Assembly: GCF_003086295.3 (NCBI RefSeq)
Contig: NC_092046.1
Span: 100,481,363 to 100,545,362 of the forward strand
Direction: 5' to 3'
Length of the DNA stretch: 64,000 bases
Source: Arachis hypogaea
Lineage: Eukaryota > Streptophyta > Magnoliopsida > Fabales > Fabaceae
The notes under the pieces were generated by a model. The model saw only the letters and a program-made list of their open reading frames with translations. It had not been told where the DNA came from and ran no database searches. The translations under genes were made by a program, and so were the position numbers. Position 1 is the first letter of the stretch. Each line of letters starts with the position of its first letter. Positions 11,100 to 23,248 of this stretch are shown piece after piece.

Positions 11100-11440
11100 T
11101 TGTTCCTTTGGATGATTGCCACGCTTTAATATCATGGGTCATGCTTTGATAAGGCACGCTTTCCTGGTTCTTTTTTTTCTTCATCATTTCTTCACCTACA
11201 AGTAATCAAAACAACCAATCAAAGCATCACCAAATTCACAAGATCTCTGCATTAATCATAAAATCAACTAATTCTAACATGAGTCTTATAATTTTGTGTC
11301 AAATAAATGATGGTTGATTGAATTAACATAACCATGAAAATCCACTCCAAGTCACTTACTTATTATGCAAGAAAGTGCGTAAAACCTAATCAAACAAGTG
11401 AAAAATACTTGAACAGCTAGTATAAGATGACTTGTCATCA
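11100..11440 (-). repeat. E2 3' LTR, second segment
   Basis: Continues the LTR broken by E1. It matches 19817-20158 and ends TCATCA, which on the minus strand is the LTR start TGATGA. The internal region of E2 follows. Confidence 0.92.
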
Positions 11441-11477
11441 CAACACCAAACTTAAATCTTGCCTGTCCCCAAGCAAG
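11441..11477 (-). other. E2 polypurine-tract region with stem-loop
   Basis: Minus strand CTTGCTTG-GGGA-CAGGCAAG (8 pairs, one U-G) followed by TTTAAGTTTGGTGTTG next to the LTR. The same layout as E1 and E4 with changed stem bases. Confidence 0.7.
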
Positions 11478-12362
11478 CACTAAACATAAGAAGAAATAAA
11501 ATGAAACAGAGAAGCATAGATGTCCTTATTTAGCAGATAATTGAACTTGGTTCATGGGGTTTTATGCAGACAAATGTAGCTCAATTATTCTTAGCTATTT
11601 GATATGGAATGTCTCTTTGATGGTTTACTAGAGTTGCTGCTAAAATGCCTTGCTTTTTGATTGATCCCTGTTAGCTTTTTCTTTCTTTCTTTTGCTTAGA
11701 AAGCTTGGTGGCAAGTGTTGCAGCAGCCTTTTGGCTTAATTTTTGCTCGACACTCCTTCACCACAGACACTTGGCTCACAATTTCTTCCTAGGAACATTG
11801 ATGTCCATCATCTCTTTGGATTACTAAATGCTTTGTAACTAAGTTGCTCTTGATAATGGACTTTCAGTTGGCAATCCCAGATTAGTTAATGCAAATGGCC
11901 AAGTTTTAAAATACTCCTCAGAACCTAATTGTCCAAGCATATCCTAGTACAAAAGTACCACAGGCATATGTCCTAAGGTCCAAGCTATTGGTGTCTAGCC
12001 TTATTCATTAATAAAAGGCTTTATAGCAGCACCCTAATTCACACTTCAAGGAGCATTTCATTATGTAGCTTTTATTATTGAGCTAATCATTAAATCAAAC
12101 AAGTACCACCACTGAATTTCATTCTAATTCCTACAACATTGGACAATCACTTTTCTATATCAAACACTTTTCTTTCATTTATGCAGAAGGGAACAAAACA
12201 GAATTTAAGCAAATGATTGATAACAAGCACAATGCAGTTCACTTGTAAGAAAACTACTTAGAATATGAAGGTGCAAAACATAAAGCATCTAGAGTCATAT
12301 TATGTTTCAGGTATGCATCATCCTTATTTAATTGAAAAACATGAAAGAAACTCCACCACCTC
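11478..12362 (-). other. E2 3' non-coding region
   Basis: No gene or clear repeat seen between the ORF2 end and the polypurine tract; ordinary AT-rich sequence. Confidence 0.6.
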
Positions 12363-13932
12363 CTAATTGTCGTGCTCCTTGCTCTTGCTTGATTCTCCTT
12401 TCTTCTTCCTCTTCTTGGTTGCATCTTGAGGTTCTTCAACAGGGCACCTTCGATCCCAAATAGGGTCTATCAGACCTGAGAGTCCAGCCTCCTCCAACCC
12501 ATGCTGCATGTGTGCTGTATGTTGCTTGGTTCTTGCTCTCTGATGGTCTACCAATTCTTGGCATTTTTCAAATGGCTTGATCTATGGGTTCAATGCTGGC
12601 ATGCTGTGGACTACATAATCCAACTTTGATTGGGTTTCTATATCATACTCTATTCTATCCACGTGTCTATGCTCCCCAATGGTATGATATATGTTCTTCC
12701 ACTGATAGAGATTTTGGGTGTATTCCCCGTACTTGGCCTGTCATAGGAATAATTCATTAACTGATTCTTGAACATTTGCTGATTGTTCCTTTTGCCCCTC
12801 AAGAATTCTTGCTTGAAATTCTTGTTGTTGAGCCATCATTTGTTGCTGCCATGTCTTTTGTCGTTCCATCATTTGGCGCTGCCAGTTCTATTGTTGCTCT
12901 TGATCCTTCAGATACTACTCCTGTTGCCTCAAATATTGTTCTTGATGTTGCTCCTGTGCTCTCACGAATTGCTGAGACATTTCTTCAATGGCTCTCTACA
13001 TTTGACTCAAATTCAGCGCACTAGAAGCTTGCTCTCCCTCCACTTGTGGTCTTATTCTTCTTCCTTGGGATCTTCTTTCCTCTTGATTGTCATCATCAGT
13101 AGCACCTTCCATGCTCCGCCTTGTAATTCCCCTGCCTCCTTTTACCTTCTCTGTATCTTCATCTTCAAAGAGCACCCCAGTCCTGTTGCACAGCCTCAGA
13201 ATAGTGCTTGGGTGACCAAGCCTACTTGATTTGCTTGTATTCTCAGCCATCTCCTGAATGCTGTCTGCTATGAGCTGCAAGAGGTTGATTTCTCCTCCCT
13301 TTAAGATGCAATATGTCAGGATAGCTTGCTAGATTGTGACTTTTGAGGTGTTTGCAGTAAGGAGTATAGACCTCCTCACTATCTCATACCACCCTTTGGC
13401 CTCTGGTATGAGATCTATTCTTTTCAAGTGGCTTGGAGCTCCCTCTGAGTCCCTTTCCCAGTCTCTGTCTTCAAAGCATAACCCATGTAATATCTCATCA
13501 GGGTCATTCTCACCCTGCAATCTTTCCTCAAAGCTAAGCTCTCCATAGGTTATTACTCTCAACTGTAGGACCCTCATGACTGATGATGAACTAAAATCTA
13601 CCTCAACACCCCTGACATAGCTCTTATAAGGGGGGGCTGTCCTTGCTTGTCTTCACAACATTTGCGTAGAATTCTCTTATCATGATTGCACTGATGTCTG
13701 TGAGAGGCTCACATAAAAGTTCTCACCTCCTTTCCTGGGTAATTCTTCTCATGATAGGATACTCTCCATCCCTCAGTCTAAAGCCCATCTCTAGAATGAC
13801 GTGCTTTGATTTCATGAGTCTATGATACCTTGATTCATGAAACTGAGACTTAAATCTCTTTGAATCATAAGTTGATGGTTCGGCTACCACTGGTTCTTTT
13901 TCCTTCCTTCTCTTAGAACTTGATGAAGCCAT
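12363..13932 (-). pseudogene. E2 ORF2 pseudogene (putative plant transposon protein family)
   Basis: The minus-strand frame opens MASSSSKRRKEKEP at 13932. After about 50 residues it has a segment like the family's conserved domain (a reduced REFYAN word near 13660). A middle part aligns in character with ORF2 of E5 and E6 (LKRIDLIPEAKGWYE against LRRLDLKPVARGWLE). Then comes a long Gln-rich stretch (about 12990-12560) and a basic tail ending SKSKEHDN at 12363. Several stops and at least one frame change interrupt it. No enzymatic function is known to me for the family. It is longer than ORF2 of the FIDEL-like elements because of the Gln-rich part. Confidence 0.75.
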
Positions 13933-15429
13933 AGATTCGAACAGAATGGAGAAGAAAGGATGAACTTGGGTTGAGGCACGGTCTTGTTATGAAAAGGGAT
14001 GGGAGATAAGTTGTTGTTGGGTATTTTGTGTTGCCTTTGGGTAAATAGGGGCTGCTAGAACGTGTTTAGGATGAAAGCGTGAGTGAAGCAAAAGCAAATA
14101 GATGAGGAATTCTTGTATGAGGATAGAAGGGATATGTGAGCTAAGAAGTGTCACCACCTATTTATAGTCAAGGCATGAATCTTTGGAACAAAACCACAAG
14201 TGGGAAGGCTTCGGTTGAACAAAATTAATGGTGAAGATTGAGCAAAACATTGTATAAAGCTCATAGCATGGACGGCTAGCATGCAAAGATGAAGGAGGAC
14301 AAGGATTACTCCCCTATTGGATACATGTGGTTCGGCCTCCAAGGCATTAATGCATGCAGATTTTTTTCCAAGAGAGCACCATTCCCTAGGAACATGTGAC
14401 TCTCTTTTCATCTTGTCATAACCGTGCATGCTCCCCTTTGTCTTCTTCTCAATCTCCCTTGTACCTATACAATTAAATCAAGACAATGGTAAGCTTTAAG
14501 GTTTGAATTACAGTGGTGTAGTGCCAAGCAATAAAGAAAAACAAAATTCTACATGTTCCTTATTCATAGATAACCAATTGAGCTCCTTAGATAGTGAACC
14601 AAAATTTGGTGAACACCAAACTTGTCCCCTGCTAAGTGATCCATATAAAATGGAAAGAACATCCATCACAATTGGTACATTCATCATAAGGGACATTTTA
14701 TTTTCTACCATAAACTCATAAAAATGAAATAATGTATGGTTCATCTATTCATAAATTTGATCCTTTGAGCAAAAATGGTTTTCCTGAGATTCAATGTATA
14801 TGTAGACACCCAACTCAGTGTTTGGCTATATACTCCACCTGAATAAATAAGTATATATCCCAAGATAGCTTGAGAAGATATTTTGGAGTGTCTTTAGGTA
14901 CACCAAACTTAGGAATCAGACATATGCTTCACAATGATATGTGCAATTATTAAATCTGCTTGTAAGAACTTCAAATATATGCTAGGAGAACCATTTATTG
15001 AAATTAAAACAAAGTAAGAATATTAAATCATGGGCTGCCTCCTATAGAGCGCTCTTTTATTGTCATTAGCTTGACATTGACTCCTTATTAGGGTGGTTAA
15101 TGATTGTGGTGCCTCAATTTGTCTCCTCTCACTGTAAGCTTTCTTCCAGTGCCTTGATGTTCAATCTCTGTATGCTCCAGTGAGAGTATCCTGTTGATAT
15201 TGTAGTAATCATCAGATTGTTCTTCTGTCCCCAACTGTTGGTAGATTAGTTGCACTTTATCTCCCTTTGAGAATCACTCAGTTGGGATCTTTTTATTTTT
15301 TCACCCTTTTAGAGCCTTTTTCTTACTTTTCTTTCCTTTTTTTGTGATCATTCTACTTTAACAGTGGGCTGTATTTTAGGATCTGTCTTCTTAGTGGCCA
15401 ACACCTCACCTTCTTCTTGCTTTCTCACA
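13933..15429 (-). other. E2 spacer between gag-pro and ORF2
   Basis: No intact gene. The part next to gag-pro (about 15090-15429) still looks like decayed coding sequence, rich in Lys/Glu with stops. At 15029-15076 is the conserved post-stop module: TGTCA-AGCTAA-TGACA, then an AAGAGCGCT link and an imperfect second hairpin around GGAGGCAGCCC. PPT-like AAGTTTGGTGT words occur on the minus strand near 14612 and 14900. Confidence 0.65.
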
Positions 15430-18014
15430 TCATTCTACAGTCTCATTTTCCTTTTGTCCTGATTTGCTGATTGTCTCTTGCTTTGGAGGGGAACTAATGA
15501 GTATCTCCTTAGATTCTTCCTTCCAATGCACGTCTTCTCTGTCATCCTTTATGCAGTTTTCCTTTTCATCAGTATGTTGTGCTTCTGGAAAGACATTCAG
15601 AATGATGCTCTTATCATGTACCCTTAGGGTCAATTCTCCTTGTTCAACATCTACGATGGCCCTTACTGTGGCCAGGAATGGTCTTCCCAAGATAATAGAG
15701 TTACTCCTTCTTCTCCTAGGTCTAGGATTACAAAGTCTGCAGGGAATATAAACTTATCCACCTTGACCAAAAGGTTTTCAATCACTCCTTTGGGAAATAC
15801 CAATGATTTGTCCACGAGCTCTAGTGACATCTGTGTTGGCTTTACCTCCTCTATGCATAGCTTTCTCATCATAGAATAAGGCATTAGATTGATGCTGGCT
15901 CCTAAGTCACACAGTGTCTTTTTTATGGTCATACTACCAATGGTGCAAGATAAGAAGAAGCTCCCAGGGTCTTGGAGTTTTGGAGGGAGCCCTTTTTGGA
16001 TCACTGCACTACATTCTTGTGTTAAAAGCACTATTTTCTTCTCATGTCAGCTTCTCTTCTTATTGATGAGCTCCTTCAAGAATTTAGCATACAGAGGCAT
16101 CTGCTCTAACGCTTCAACAAGTGGGATATTAATCTCCAGCTTCTTGAAGACCTCAAGGAACTTGGGGAATTGTTGATCCTTGAGTTTTTTTTGTAGTCTT
16201 TGAGGATATGGCAGAGGAGGTGTGTAAGCCTTCACAACCTTCTTCTGTTCTTGTGATGATTCCTCCATGACTTGCTTCCCTTTCCTTGAAGATTGTGGCT
16301 GCTCATCTTTCTCTTTAAGCTTCTCCTATTCTTGCTCGTCTTCTTCCTTATTGCTGGCTTCATCTTTCTTGCCGATAGCCTTGTCATTGTCCGTAGGCTT
16401 CTTGTTGACTTCTTTGTCATTCACCAAGGTTCTTTCACTCCTTAATTGGATAGCTTTGCATACTTCTTTGGGATTCAAAATGGTATCACTTGGGAGTGAG
16501 CTTGTTGGTCTCTCAATCACTGCTTGCTTGGACAGTTGCCCAATCTGCCTTTCTACGTTTCTCATTGAGGCTTCATGATTCTTGCTGGTCATCTTCTAAT
16601 GTTGCATCATTTTTTCCATCAATATCTCTAAGTTTGAGATCCTTTGAGCATTCTGTGGTGTCTGTGGCTGATTGTGGGATGTTGAGGGTGGATGATAGTT
16701 ATTTTGGTTAGTGGCTGGGTTATTGGGTGGATAATAGCTGGAATTGGGGTAGTTATTTTGGGGTTTTCTGTATAAATTATGGTTAGTGTTTTGCTGGTTG
16801 TGGTTTGTGTTACTTGAGTTGTTCTGGTTTGAGTTCTTCTGCCAAGGCTGCTGGTTTTGATTGTCTCTCCATCTCAAATTGGGATGGTTTCTCCAAGAGG
16901 AGTTGTATATGTCTCCATGGAATTCATTCTGGCTGGATCCTTGGTTGTGCATGTAGTTTACTTGTTCCTACTGCTGATCTTTACAATTTTCCTCATTTTG
17001 TCCCTACCCAGCTGGTGGTTGATTGGTGACATTTACTGATGCAACTTGCAGACTATCAATCCTCTTAGCCATCTGCTCAAATTGTTGCTGGATTTGCTGA
17101 TGCATCACTTTATTTTAAGCTAGAATTGTGTCCACACCTTCCAACTCCAATACACCCTTTCTCTGAACTGGTTAGCATTGTCTTTGATGAGTAAAAAAGT
17201 ATTGATTGTTTGCCACAATATCTATGAGGTTTTGGGCTTCCTCTGCTATCTTCATTAGTTGCAATGAACCTCCTGCTGAATGATCTAATGCTTCCTGAGC
17301 TTTCAGAGTCAATCATTCATAGAAATTCTAAAGTATGTCCCATTCATTGAACATTTCAGGGGGACATTTTCTAATCAAGGGCTTGTATCTCTCCCAAGCC
17401 TCATAGAGGGATTCTGCATCCATCTGTGTGAAGGTTTGCACCTCTGTCTTTAATCTGATAATCCTTTGAGGTAGGTAGAACTTGGCTAGGAATTTGCTCA
17501 CTAGATCCTCCCAGCTAGTGATGCTTTCTTGTGGGAAGGCTTCTAGCCATTGAGCAGCCTTGTCCCTCAATGAAAATGGGAACGGTAAGAGTTTATATAT
17601 GTCTGGATGCACACCATTGGATTTCACTGTACCACAGATCCTTAGGAAGATAGATAAATGCTGATTTGAATCTTCTAGTGGGCTTCCTCCATAGGAGTAG
17701 TTGTTTTGTACCAAAGTGATGAGGTGGGGCTTCAATTCAAAGTTGTTTTCATTGACATTTGGGGTAAGGATGCTACTCCCACAATGCCTTGGATTAGCAA
17801 ACGTGTAAGAAGCCAAGACTCTCCTCTGGGGTTGACCATTGTTGTTGGCCACTCCCATTGGTGGATTTGTTGGATTCTCCTCCATATCTTGGTATTCTTC
17901 TTCAGAAGCTTCTTCACCAATGACCCCCTTTCCTCTGGCTTCCCTTCTCAGTCTTCGAAGAGTTCTCTCATCACGATCACCAGAGGTGGATACCTCTCTC
18001 TTTGCTTCTGTCAT
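15430..18014 (-). pseudogene. gag-pro: E2 gag-protease pseudogene
   Basis: The likely start is MTEAKREVSTSG at 18014. The gag domain is clear in 17328-17640 (RDKAAQWLEAFPQESITSWE and SLYEAWERYKPLIRKCPPEM), followed by a WRNHPNLRW motif near 16890 and an Asn/Gln-rich stretch (16596-16880). The aspartic protease word CDLGASINLMPYS is near 15900, with GRPFLATVRAIVDVE near 15680. Stops occur at 17328, around 17110 and at several later points, with at least one frame change. No CCHC knuckle is visible, as in the other elements here. It is clearly diverged from E5 and E6 gag. Confidence 0.88.
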
Positions 18015-18184
18015 ACAACCAAAACAACAAGAAACACACAGAGCACTTTGTAGCTTGAGTGCAGTAAGAGTTAGTAGAGACAAAGTCTCAAATAGTTAGG
18101 GTGCTTATCAAAAATAAAGAAAAACAAAGAAAAAGTTCTTAATCTAGACCACCACCTTACTTAATCATTATCAATCTAGATCAA

Positions 18185-18202
18185 TGTCCGGCAACGGCGC
18201 CA
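18185..18202 (-). other. E2 primer binding site
   Basis: Minus strand TGGCGCCGTTGCCGGACA, tRNA-Asp type with the last bases changed, 6 nt from the LTR. The leader to gag is only about 170 nt, against about 1.9 kb in E1, E5 and E6, and it has no three-way-junction array. Confidence 0.8.
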
Positions 18203-18208
18203 AAAACT

Positions 18209-20158
18209 TGATGGGTGGAAATCAGATTCCACACCAAACTCACCGGCAAGTATATCGGGTCGCATCAAGTAGTAATAAATCACAAGAGTGAGACCGATCC
18301 TACAGGGATTGATGGAGATAGCAATTTTAGTTAGGTGATGAATTTAGTTAAGCAAATGTTTGATGAATTGAGTGATTTTGATTGATAGAAGCTAAATTGC
18401 TAGTAAATAGAAGTGCAGAATGTAAATTGAGCAGAGAAATAGAGTGCAGAAGGTAAATTGACTGAATCTAAAGGTGCAGAAAGATTAAATTGCATGAAAC
18501 TTAGAGTGCAAGAAAGTAAACAAACTGAAACTTAAATTACAAGAAAAGTAAATAGCTGAAACTTAAAGTGCAAAAAATGTAAATTTGCTGAATCTAAATT
18601 ACTGAGAGATGTAAATTGTTTGAAGAGTAAAAGGGAGTTCGGTGCTGGGATTTAGAATTCAACAAAAAATGTAAATTGAAGCAAATCAGAAAGCTATTAG
18701 ATGAAGGGGTTCAGTTCAATAGCAAAACAGAAAGGAAAATTTCTTGGAGAAACAAACAGCAAGAAAACTTGATTCAATTATGAAATTTTTAAAAGAGAAA
18801 TTGAAGATCGAAGAAGAACAAAGAGATTAGAAAGTAGATCTAGATTTCACTTGCTCTCTTGATCCAGCAGAAAAGTAATTGCAAAAGAAATAAAAAAAGG
18901 AAGACAGTGAATGAAACTTAGATCCAATTCTCTAATTCCCAAAACAGAAAAGTAGAAATTACAGAAGAAGAAAATGAAAACAGAAAACTAAACTCAGATC
19001 TAATTCTTAGAATAATTGAGAAGAGAGGCAAAAAGATGATTCTCAAACTTAGAATCAATGAAGCTCTTCAATCTCAATTTAAATTCCAAGAACAGATAGC
19101 AGAAGTTGCAGAAGAAATGAAAATGCATAAAGAAAAAAACTCAGATCCTAATTCCCAAATCCCAAAGTCAGAACAATTCAAATTAAAGTGAAAACTAAAA
19201 TGGAGCTTCAGGTCCAAAGGTAAAAAGATGCTCTACAAATCAAATTAACTCCTATTTATACACTTTCTATTTTTGGTTTTCAGAATTTGGAGTGGGCTTT
19301 TCAAATTGGTGAAGAAGTGGATCCATGATGGTATTTGATTGAAAATGGTCCATGGGTCCTAGCTCTAGTGGAGTACTCAGTGAGGATTATCAACGCAGCG
19401 CTACATGCCGTGTCATGCTTCCTTTGCGTGCTTGCAATTCCTCAGCGCTCAGTTGGAAGATGCAACATAGCGCTACACTTGCTCCTTGGTTCCCCCTTCG
19501 AACTTGGCTTCTCCCCTTTGTGCCAATTTCCTCAGCGCTCAGTGAAGAGAATAGAACGTAGCGCTCCCTTGCTTGTTTGGTTCCCTCTTCAAACCCTGGC
19601 TGCTCCTCTTGTGAGCGCTGCGCCTTGCTTTTCTTTTGAGCCATGCCCGAAAAAGGTAGAAGGAGTTAATGTAGCGCTCACTTCAATTGAGCGCTGGTGA
19701 CTTGTAGTTAAGCGCTCTGTTTTGATTGTCAACGTAGCGCCCTTGCTCCCCTTGCTTGGCCTCTCCATACTAGCGTTCACTCTTTGAGCGCTACGCTCAC
19801 TTTTTGAGCGCTGTACCTTGTTCCTTTGGATGATCGCCACGCTTTAATATCATGGGTCACGCTTTGATAAGGCATGCTTTCCTGGTTCTTTCTTTTCTTC
19901 ATCATTTCTTCACCTACAAGTAATCAAAACAACCAATAAAAGCATCACCAAATTCACAAGATCTCTGCATTAATCATAAAATCAACTAATTCTAACATGA
20001 ATCTTATGATTTTATGTAAAATAAATAATGGTTGATTGAATTGACATAACCATGCAAATCCACTACAAATCACTTACTTATTATGAAAGAAAGTGCATAA
20101 AACCTAATCAAACAAGTGAAAAATGCTTGAAAAGCTAGTATAAGATGACTTATCATCA
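18209..20158 (-). repeat. E2 5' LTR (complete, 1950 bp)
   Basis: Starts TG and ends CA. The minus-strand start is TGATGATAAG. AGCGCT array at 19370-19815, TATA box at 19253-19260. The sequence around 19812-19820 is the unoccupied version of the E1 insertion site. Confidence 0.92.
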
Positions 20159-21754
20159 ATGAGTAGCTAAATTCCCTCTCATTGAGAGAGAGAGCTCTAT
20201 TATACTTGATGGATTAATGATAGTGAATTTCTTCTTCTGTTCATCTTCTTTTTGATTTGCTAGAAGGAATTCCGTACTTCATGCTAGTGTTCAATCACCT
20301 TGGAAAAGGGGTTGAATGCAAAATGGGTTTCATGGGAACCTTGGAAAAGGAAACATGAAATCATGCTAGAAATCCCTTCTCACACTTGAGTAGAATCTGG
20401 GTTTTGGTGTTTGGATATGGTGACATAAAATCCTCCCTCTACTTGGACCTATGATGATGTGTGGTATAATCAGGGACCAAGCATATCTCTCTTCATGAGC
20501 AATTAGACCAAGGAATTGGCTATTGATCAAGATTTGAGAGATTGACTCACCAAGGGATTAGAGCTCAATCTGTAACAGCCCAGATCACCCGCTAGCACGA
20601 TATTATCCGCTTTGGCACACAAGGCCTCACGGTTTTGCCTTTGACAATAGGGATGCTAGCCGAAGCCCACACACTCACTCGTCAAAACGCGTCATGCTAG
20701 GGAGAGGTATCCACACCCTTATAAGGCATGCTTCGTTCCCCTCTCCAACCGATGTGGGCCTTACAATCCACCCCCCTAAGGGAGTCCAGCGCCCTCGCTG
20801 GCACATCGATCTGGGTTCTGGCTCTGATACCATCTGTAACAGCCCAGATCACCCGCTAGCACGATATTGTCCGCTTTGGCACACAAGGCCTCACGGTTTT
20901 GCCTTTGACGATAGGGATGCTAGCCGAAGCCCCCCACACTCACTCGTCAAAACGCGTCATGCTAGGGAGAGGTATCCACACCCTTATAAGGCATGCTTCG
21001 TTCCCCTCTCCAACCGATGTGGGCTTTACAATAATCAGAGTCAGAACCCGGATCGATGTGCCAGCGAGGGCGCTGGACTCCCTTAGGAGGGTGGATTGTA
21101 AGGCCCACATCGGTTGGAGAGGGGAATGAAGCATGCCTTATAAGGGTGTGGATACCTCTCCCTAGCATGACGCGTTTTGACGAGTGAGTGTGGGGGGCTT
21201 CGGCTAGCATCCCTATCGTCAAAGGCAAAATCGTGAGGCCTTGTGTGCCAAAGCGGACAATATCGTGCTAGCAGGTGATCTGGGCTGTTACACAATCAAT
21301 CATGATTGCCAAGAGGTCAATGAGTTACATGATTAAAGAGGATATGAGTTCGATTTAATCCAAAGAGGCAACATCTCCTGATCTCAATGAATCCCCTCAT
21401 TCTTATCTTCCACTTTCTTTATAGCTTTCTTTACATTCTGCAATTCCCCATTCCCATCTACTATTAAGTCATTTAAGTTTTTGCTCTTTACTTTCCTGTC
21501 ATTTCCAATTCTGCCATTTACTGCCTTCATTTACTTTTGAGTCATTTATAATTCCGCACAGTTTTAATTCTGCAATCACAATCTATTCTGCTTAGCTTGA
21601 CTAATTCACCAATTGATTAAAATTGCTTAAATCTATCAATCTCTGTAGATATGATCCCACTCCACTATGGATTATTAATTGACGATAATTTTGGTGCACT
21701 TTCCAAAAGAACGGATTCACAAAATTTATAATGGGGTGTGAATTCGGCTCATCA
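20159..21754 (+). repeat. LTR X: 3' end of an older LTR, host of E2 and the TRIM
   Basis: No gene. The 3' part (about 21540-21754) has the composition and layout of an LTR end (tctgtagatatgatcccactcc ... catca) comparable with the 3' end of the E2 LTR. It stops with CA at 21754, where E7 internal sequence begins. No primer site follows, so it is a 3' or solo LTR in plus orientation. Its left end is outside the window, beyond E2. Confidence 0.5.
20571..21292 (-). mobile_element. Rearranged TRIM element with three terminal repeats, one inverted
   Basis: Three copies of a 195-196 bp terminal repeat: 20571-20765 and 20835-21030 in one orientation, 21097-21292 inverted. Between the first two is a 69-bp internal piece that on the minus strand starts GATGGTATCAGAGCC (initiator-tRNA-Met-type primer site) and ends TTAGGGGGGTGGAT (polypurine tract). 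Between the last two is a 66-bp version of it in reverse. The whole block has one pair of caatc duplications (20566-20570, 21293-21297). No coding capacity; ORFs across it are fortuitous. I see no 5S rRNA-like segment, so it is not Cassandra. Confidence 0.85.
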
Positions 21755-22385
21755 GATGGGAAATGAATGGGAAGTTAGGTTGTTTTCTCTTGTGTAAATA
21801 GGTTAATATAGGATTAGATGGGATATTTGAGCTAATCAAAGATCCAATCTACTAGCCCACTTAACCATATTAATCCTACCCTTATCGTAGCCCAATTACA
21901 ACCCTTAAAAGTCCTTATGATATTTGCATTTATGCATCAAATATTTGTTGATTGTTAGATGACTAGCGAATCCTAGAAAACATGATTAAAGGAGGATTGA
22001 GTGATTAAGCCCTAAAAACTGAGCGACTAGAGCGTAAACAGATCCAGTGAGGGGTTCGATCGCTCAATTATATGATTCCATCTCTCATATTATATCTTGC
22101 AAGTTGCTTGTTAGTTTTTGAAAATTTCAAATCAATTCTTTGGACATTGATCATATTGCATTAATTTCTTTGTTTTGGCCCTAAGTTTCTACTTTGGATT
22201 GATTGGAATTCTATTGTGTGTTTTTGCCAAACTCAATAGGAATTATAGTACAGATATAAATAGATAGCATTTAGTATAATTACATGCATATAAGTAGTTG
22301 CATTGAATAAATTTCTTGCCCTTTTACCCTTCTCCTTTGATTGTGATTAGCATGATGACATGCTATTGTTTAAGTGTGGGGGAAT
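21755..22385 (+). other. E7 internal 3' region and polypurine tract
   Basis: No gene. It resembles the region next to the 3' LTR of E3 read on the minus strand (shared words around TTGTTGATTGTTAGATG and GGTTCGATCGCTCAATTA). It ends in a stem-loop TAGCATG-ATGA-CATGCTA (22348-22365), then GTTTAAGTGTGGGGGAAT directly before the LTR. Confidence 0.65.
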
Positions 22386-23248
22386 TGATGAATCCATATT
22401 TAACGATAAATTTTGGATTGATTTGAGTAGATTTCATCATATAAACCCACATTTATTCATCCAAATAGCATACTTTTGTGTCCTCTCCCCAAATTATGCT
22501 TGATTATGAAAACATGCTCTTTTGTGCTTAATTTAGTCAATTTTTATTCCATTTACATTCTATTTGATACCTTGATGTTATTTGTGAGTGATTTCAGAGG
22601 TATAAGGTAGGAATGGCTTGGTAAAGATGGAAGAAGAGCATGCAAGAGGGAGAGAACATGAAGAAAACAAGGGAGAAACACACACTAGCCTGTGCGTACG
22701 CACAAGAAGAAATTTAGCATGTGTGTGTACGCACACATCTGTGTGTACGCACACATTAGCGCACGTGACCTCATTAACGCAAATCGATGGGGACAATTTC
22801 TGGGCCTCTAGAGCCCAATTTTGGGACTTTCTAAAGCTGATGAGTGCTATATCAAAGGGCCATCATTTCATGTGAAAGGGGGGAGCAATTAGGGTTAGTT
22901 TAGCATCATGTAGGTCATTTCTAGAGAGAGAAGCTCCCCCTTCTCTCTAGAAATTAGGGCTTTTAGCTTAATTTCTTTGTAATTTCTATTTTTAATTCTT
23001 GTTTTCATCTAGTTTCTTCTACCTTTCTTTGTTCAATTGTCTTAATTTTCTTAGTTTATCTTGTTAATTTCTCATTTTGTTTACTTTGTATGTTGATAAA
23101 CACTCTTGTTATTTTGATTTCTATTTAATGCAATTTATGTTTCATGCTCTTTTATTGTTGAATTGAGTTGCTATTCTTACTTTTCTTGTTTGATAGTTGT
23201 AGAATTTATTATTTCTTGTTATTTTACCATGTTTCTCTTCTATGCCTC
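22386..23248 (+). repeat. E7 3' LTR, first segment
   Basis: Starts TGATGAATCC right after the polypurine tract. Around 22691-22775 it carries three GTGCGTACGCAC-type palindromes. It is interrupted at 23248 by E3 (TSD gcctc) and resumes at 30761. Confidence 0.75.
22691..22775 (+). repeat. TGTGCGTACGCACA palindrome cluster in E7 LTR
   Basis: A perfect 14-bp palindrome TGTGCGTACGCACA and two near-copies, TGTGTGTACGCACACA, followed by a partial GCGCACGTGA. About 305-390 bp from the LTR start, like the palindrome arrays of the other families. Confidence 0.75.

Larger units (their letters stand above)
1..20158 (-). mobile_element. E2: Ty3-gypsy-type LTR retrotransposon without RT/integrase, left-truncated by window, split by E1
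   Basis: Seen: the complete 5' LTR at 18209-20158 and most of the 3' LTR (1-1228 plus 11100-11440) carry the same sequence. Reading the minus strand, the order is LTR, tRNA-Asp-like primer site, gag-pro, a non-coding spacer, ORF2, polypurine tract, LTR. No RT, RNase H or integrase motif occurs between 11441 and 18208, so the element cannot copy itself without help. Both coding regions carry many stops. E1 sits in the left LTR; the unbroken right LTR shows the empty site near 19816. The right flank is atgag (20159-20163); its partner lies outside the window, so the TSD is unconfirmed. Confidence 0.9.

Noticed and set aside
20571..21292. Cassandra (5S-carrying TRIM) or protein-coding ORFs of up to 130 codons on both strands
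   Set aside because: No 5S-like promoter sequence is visible, and the ORFs are mirror products of the inverted terminal repeats.
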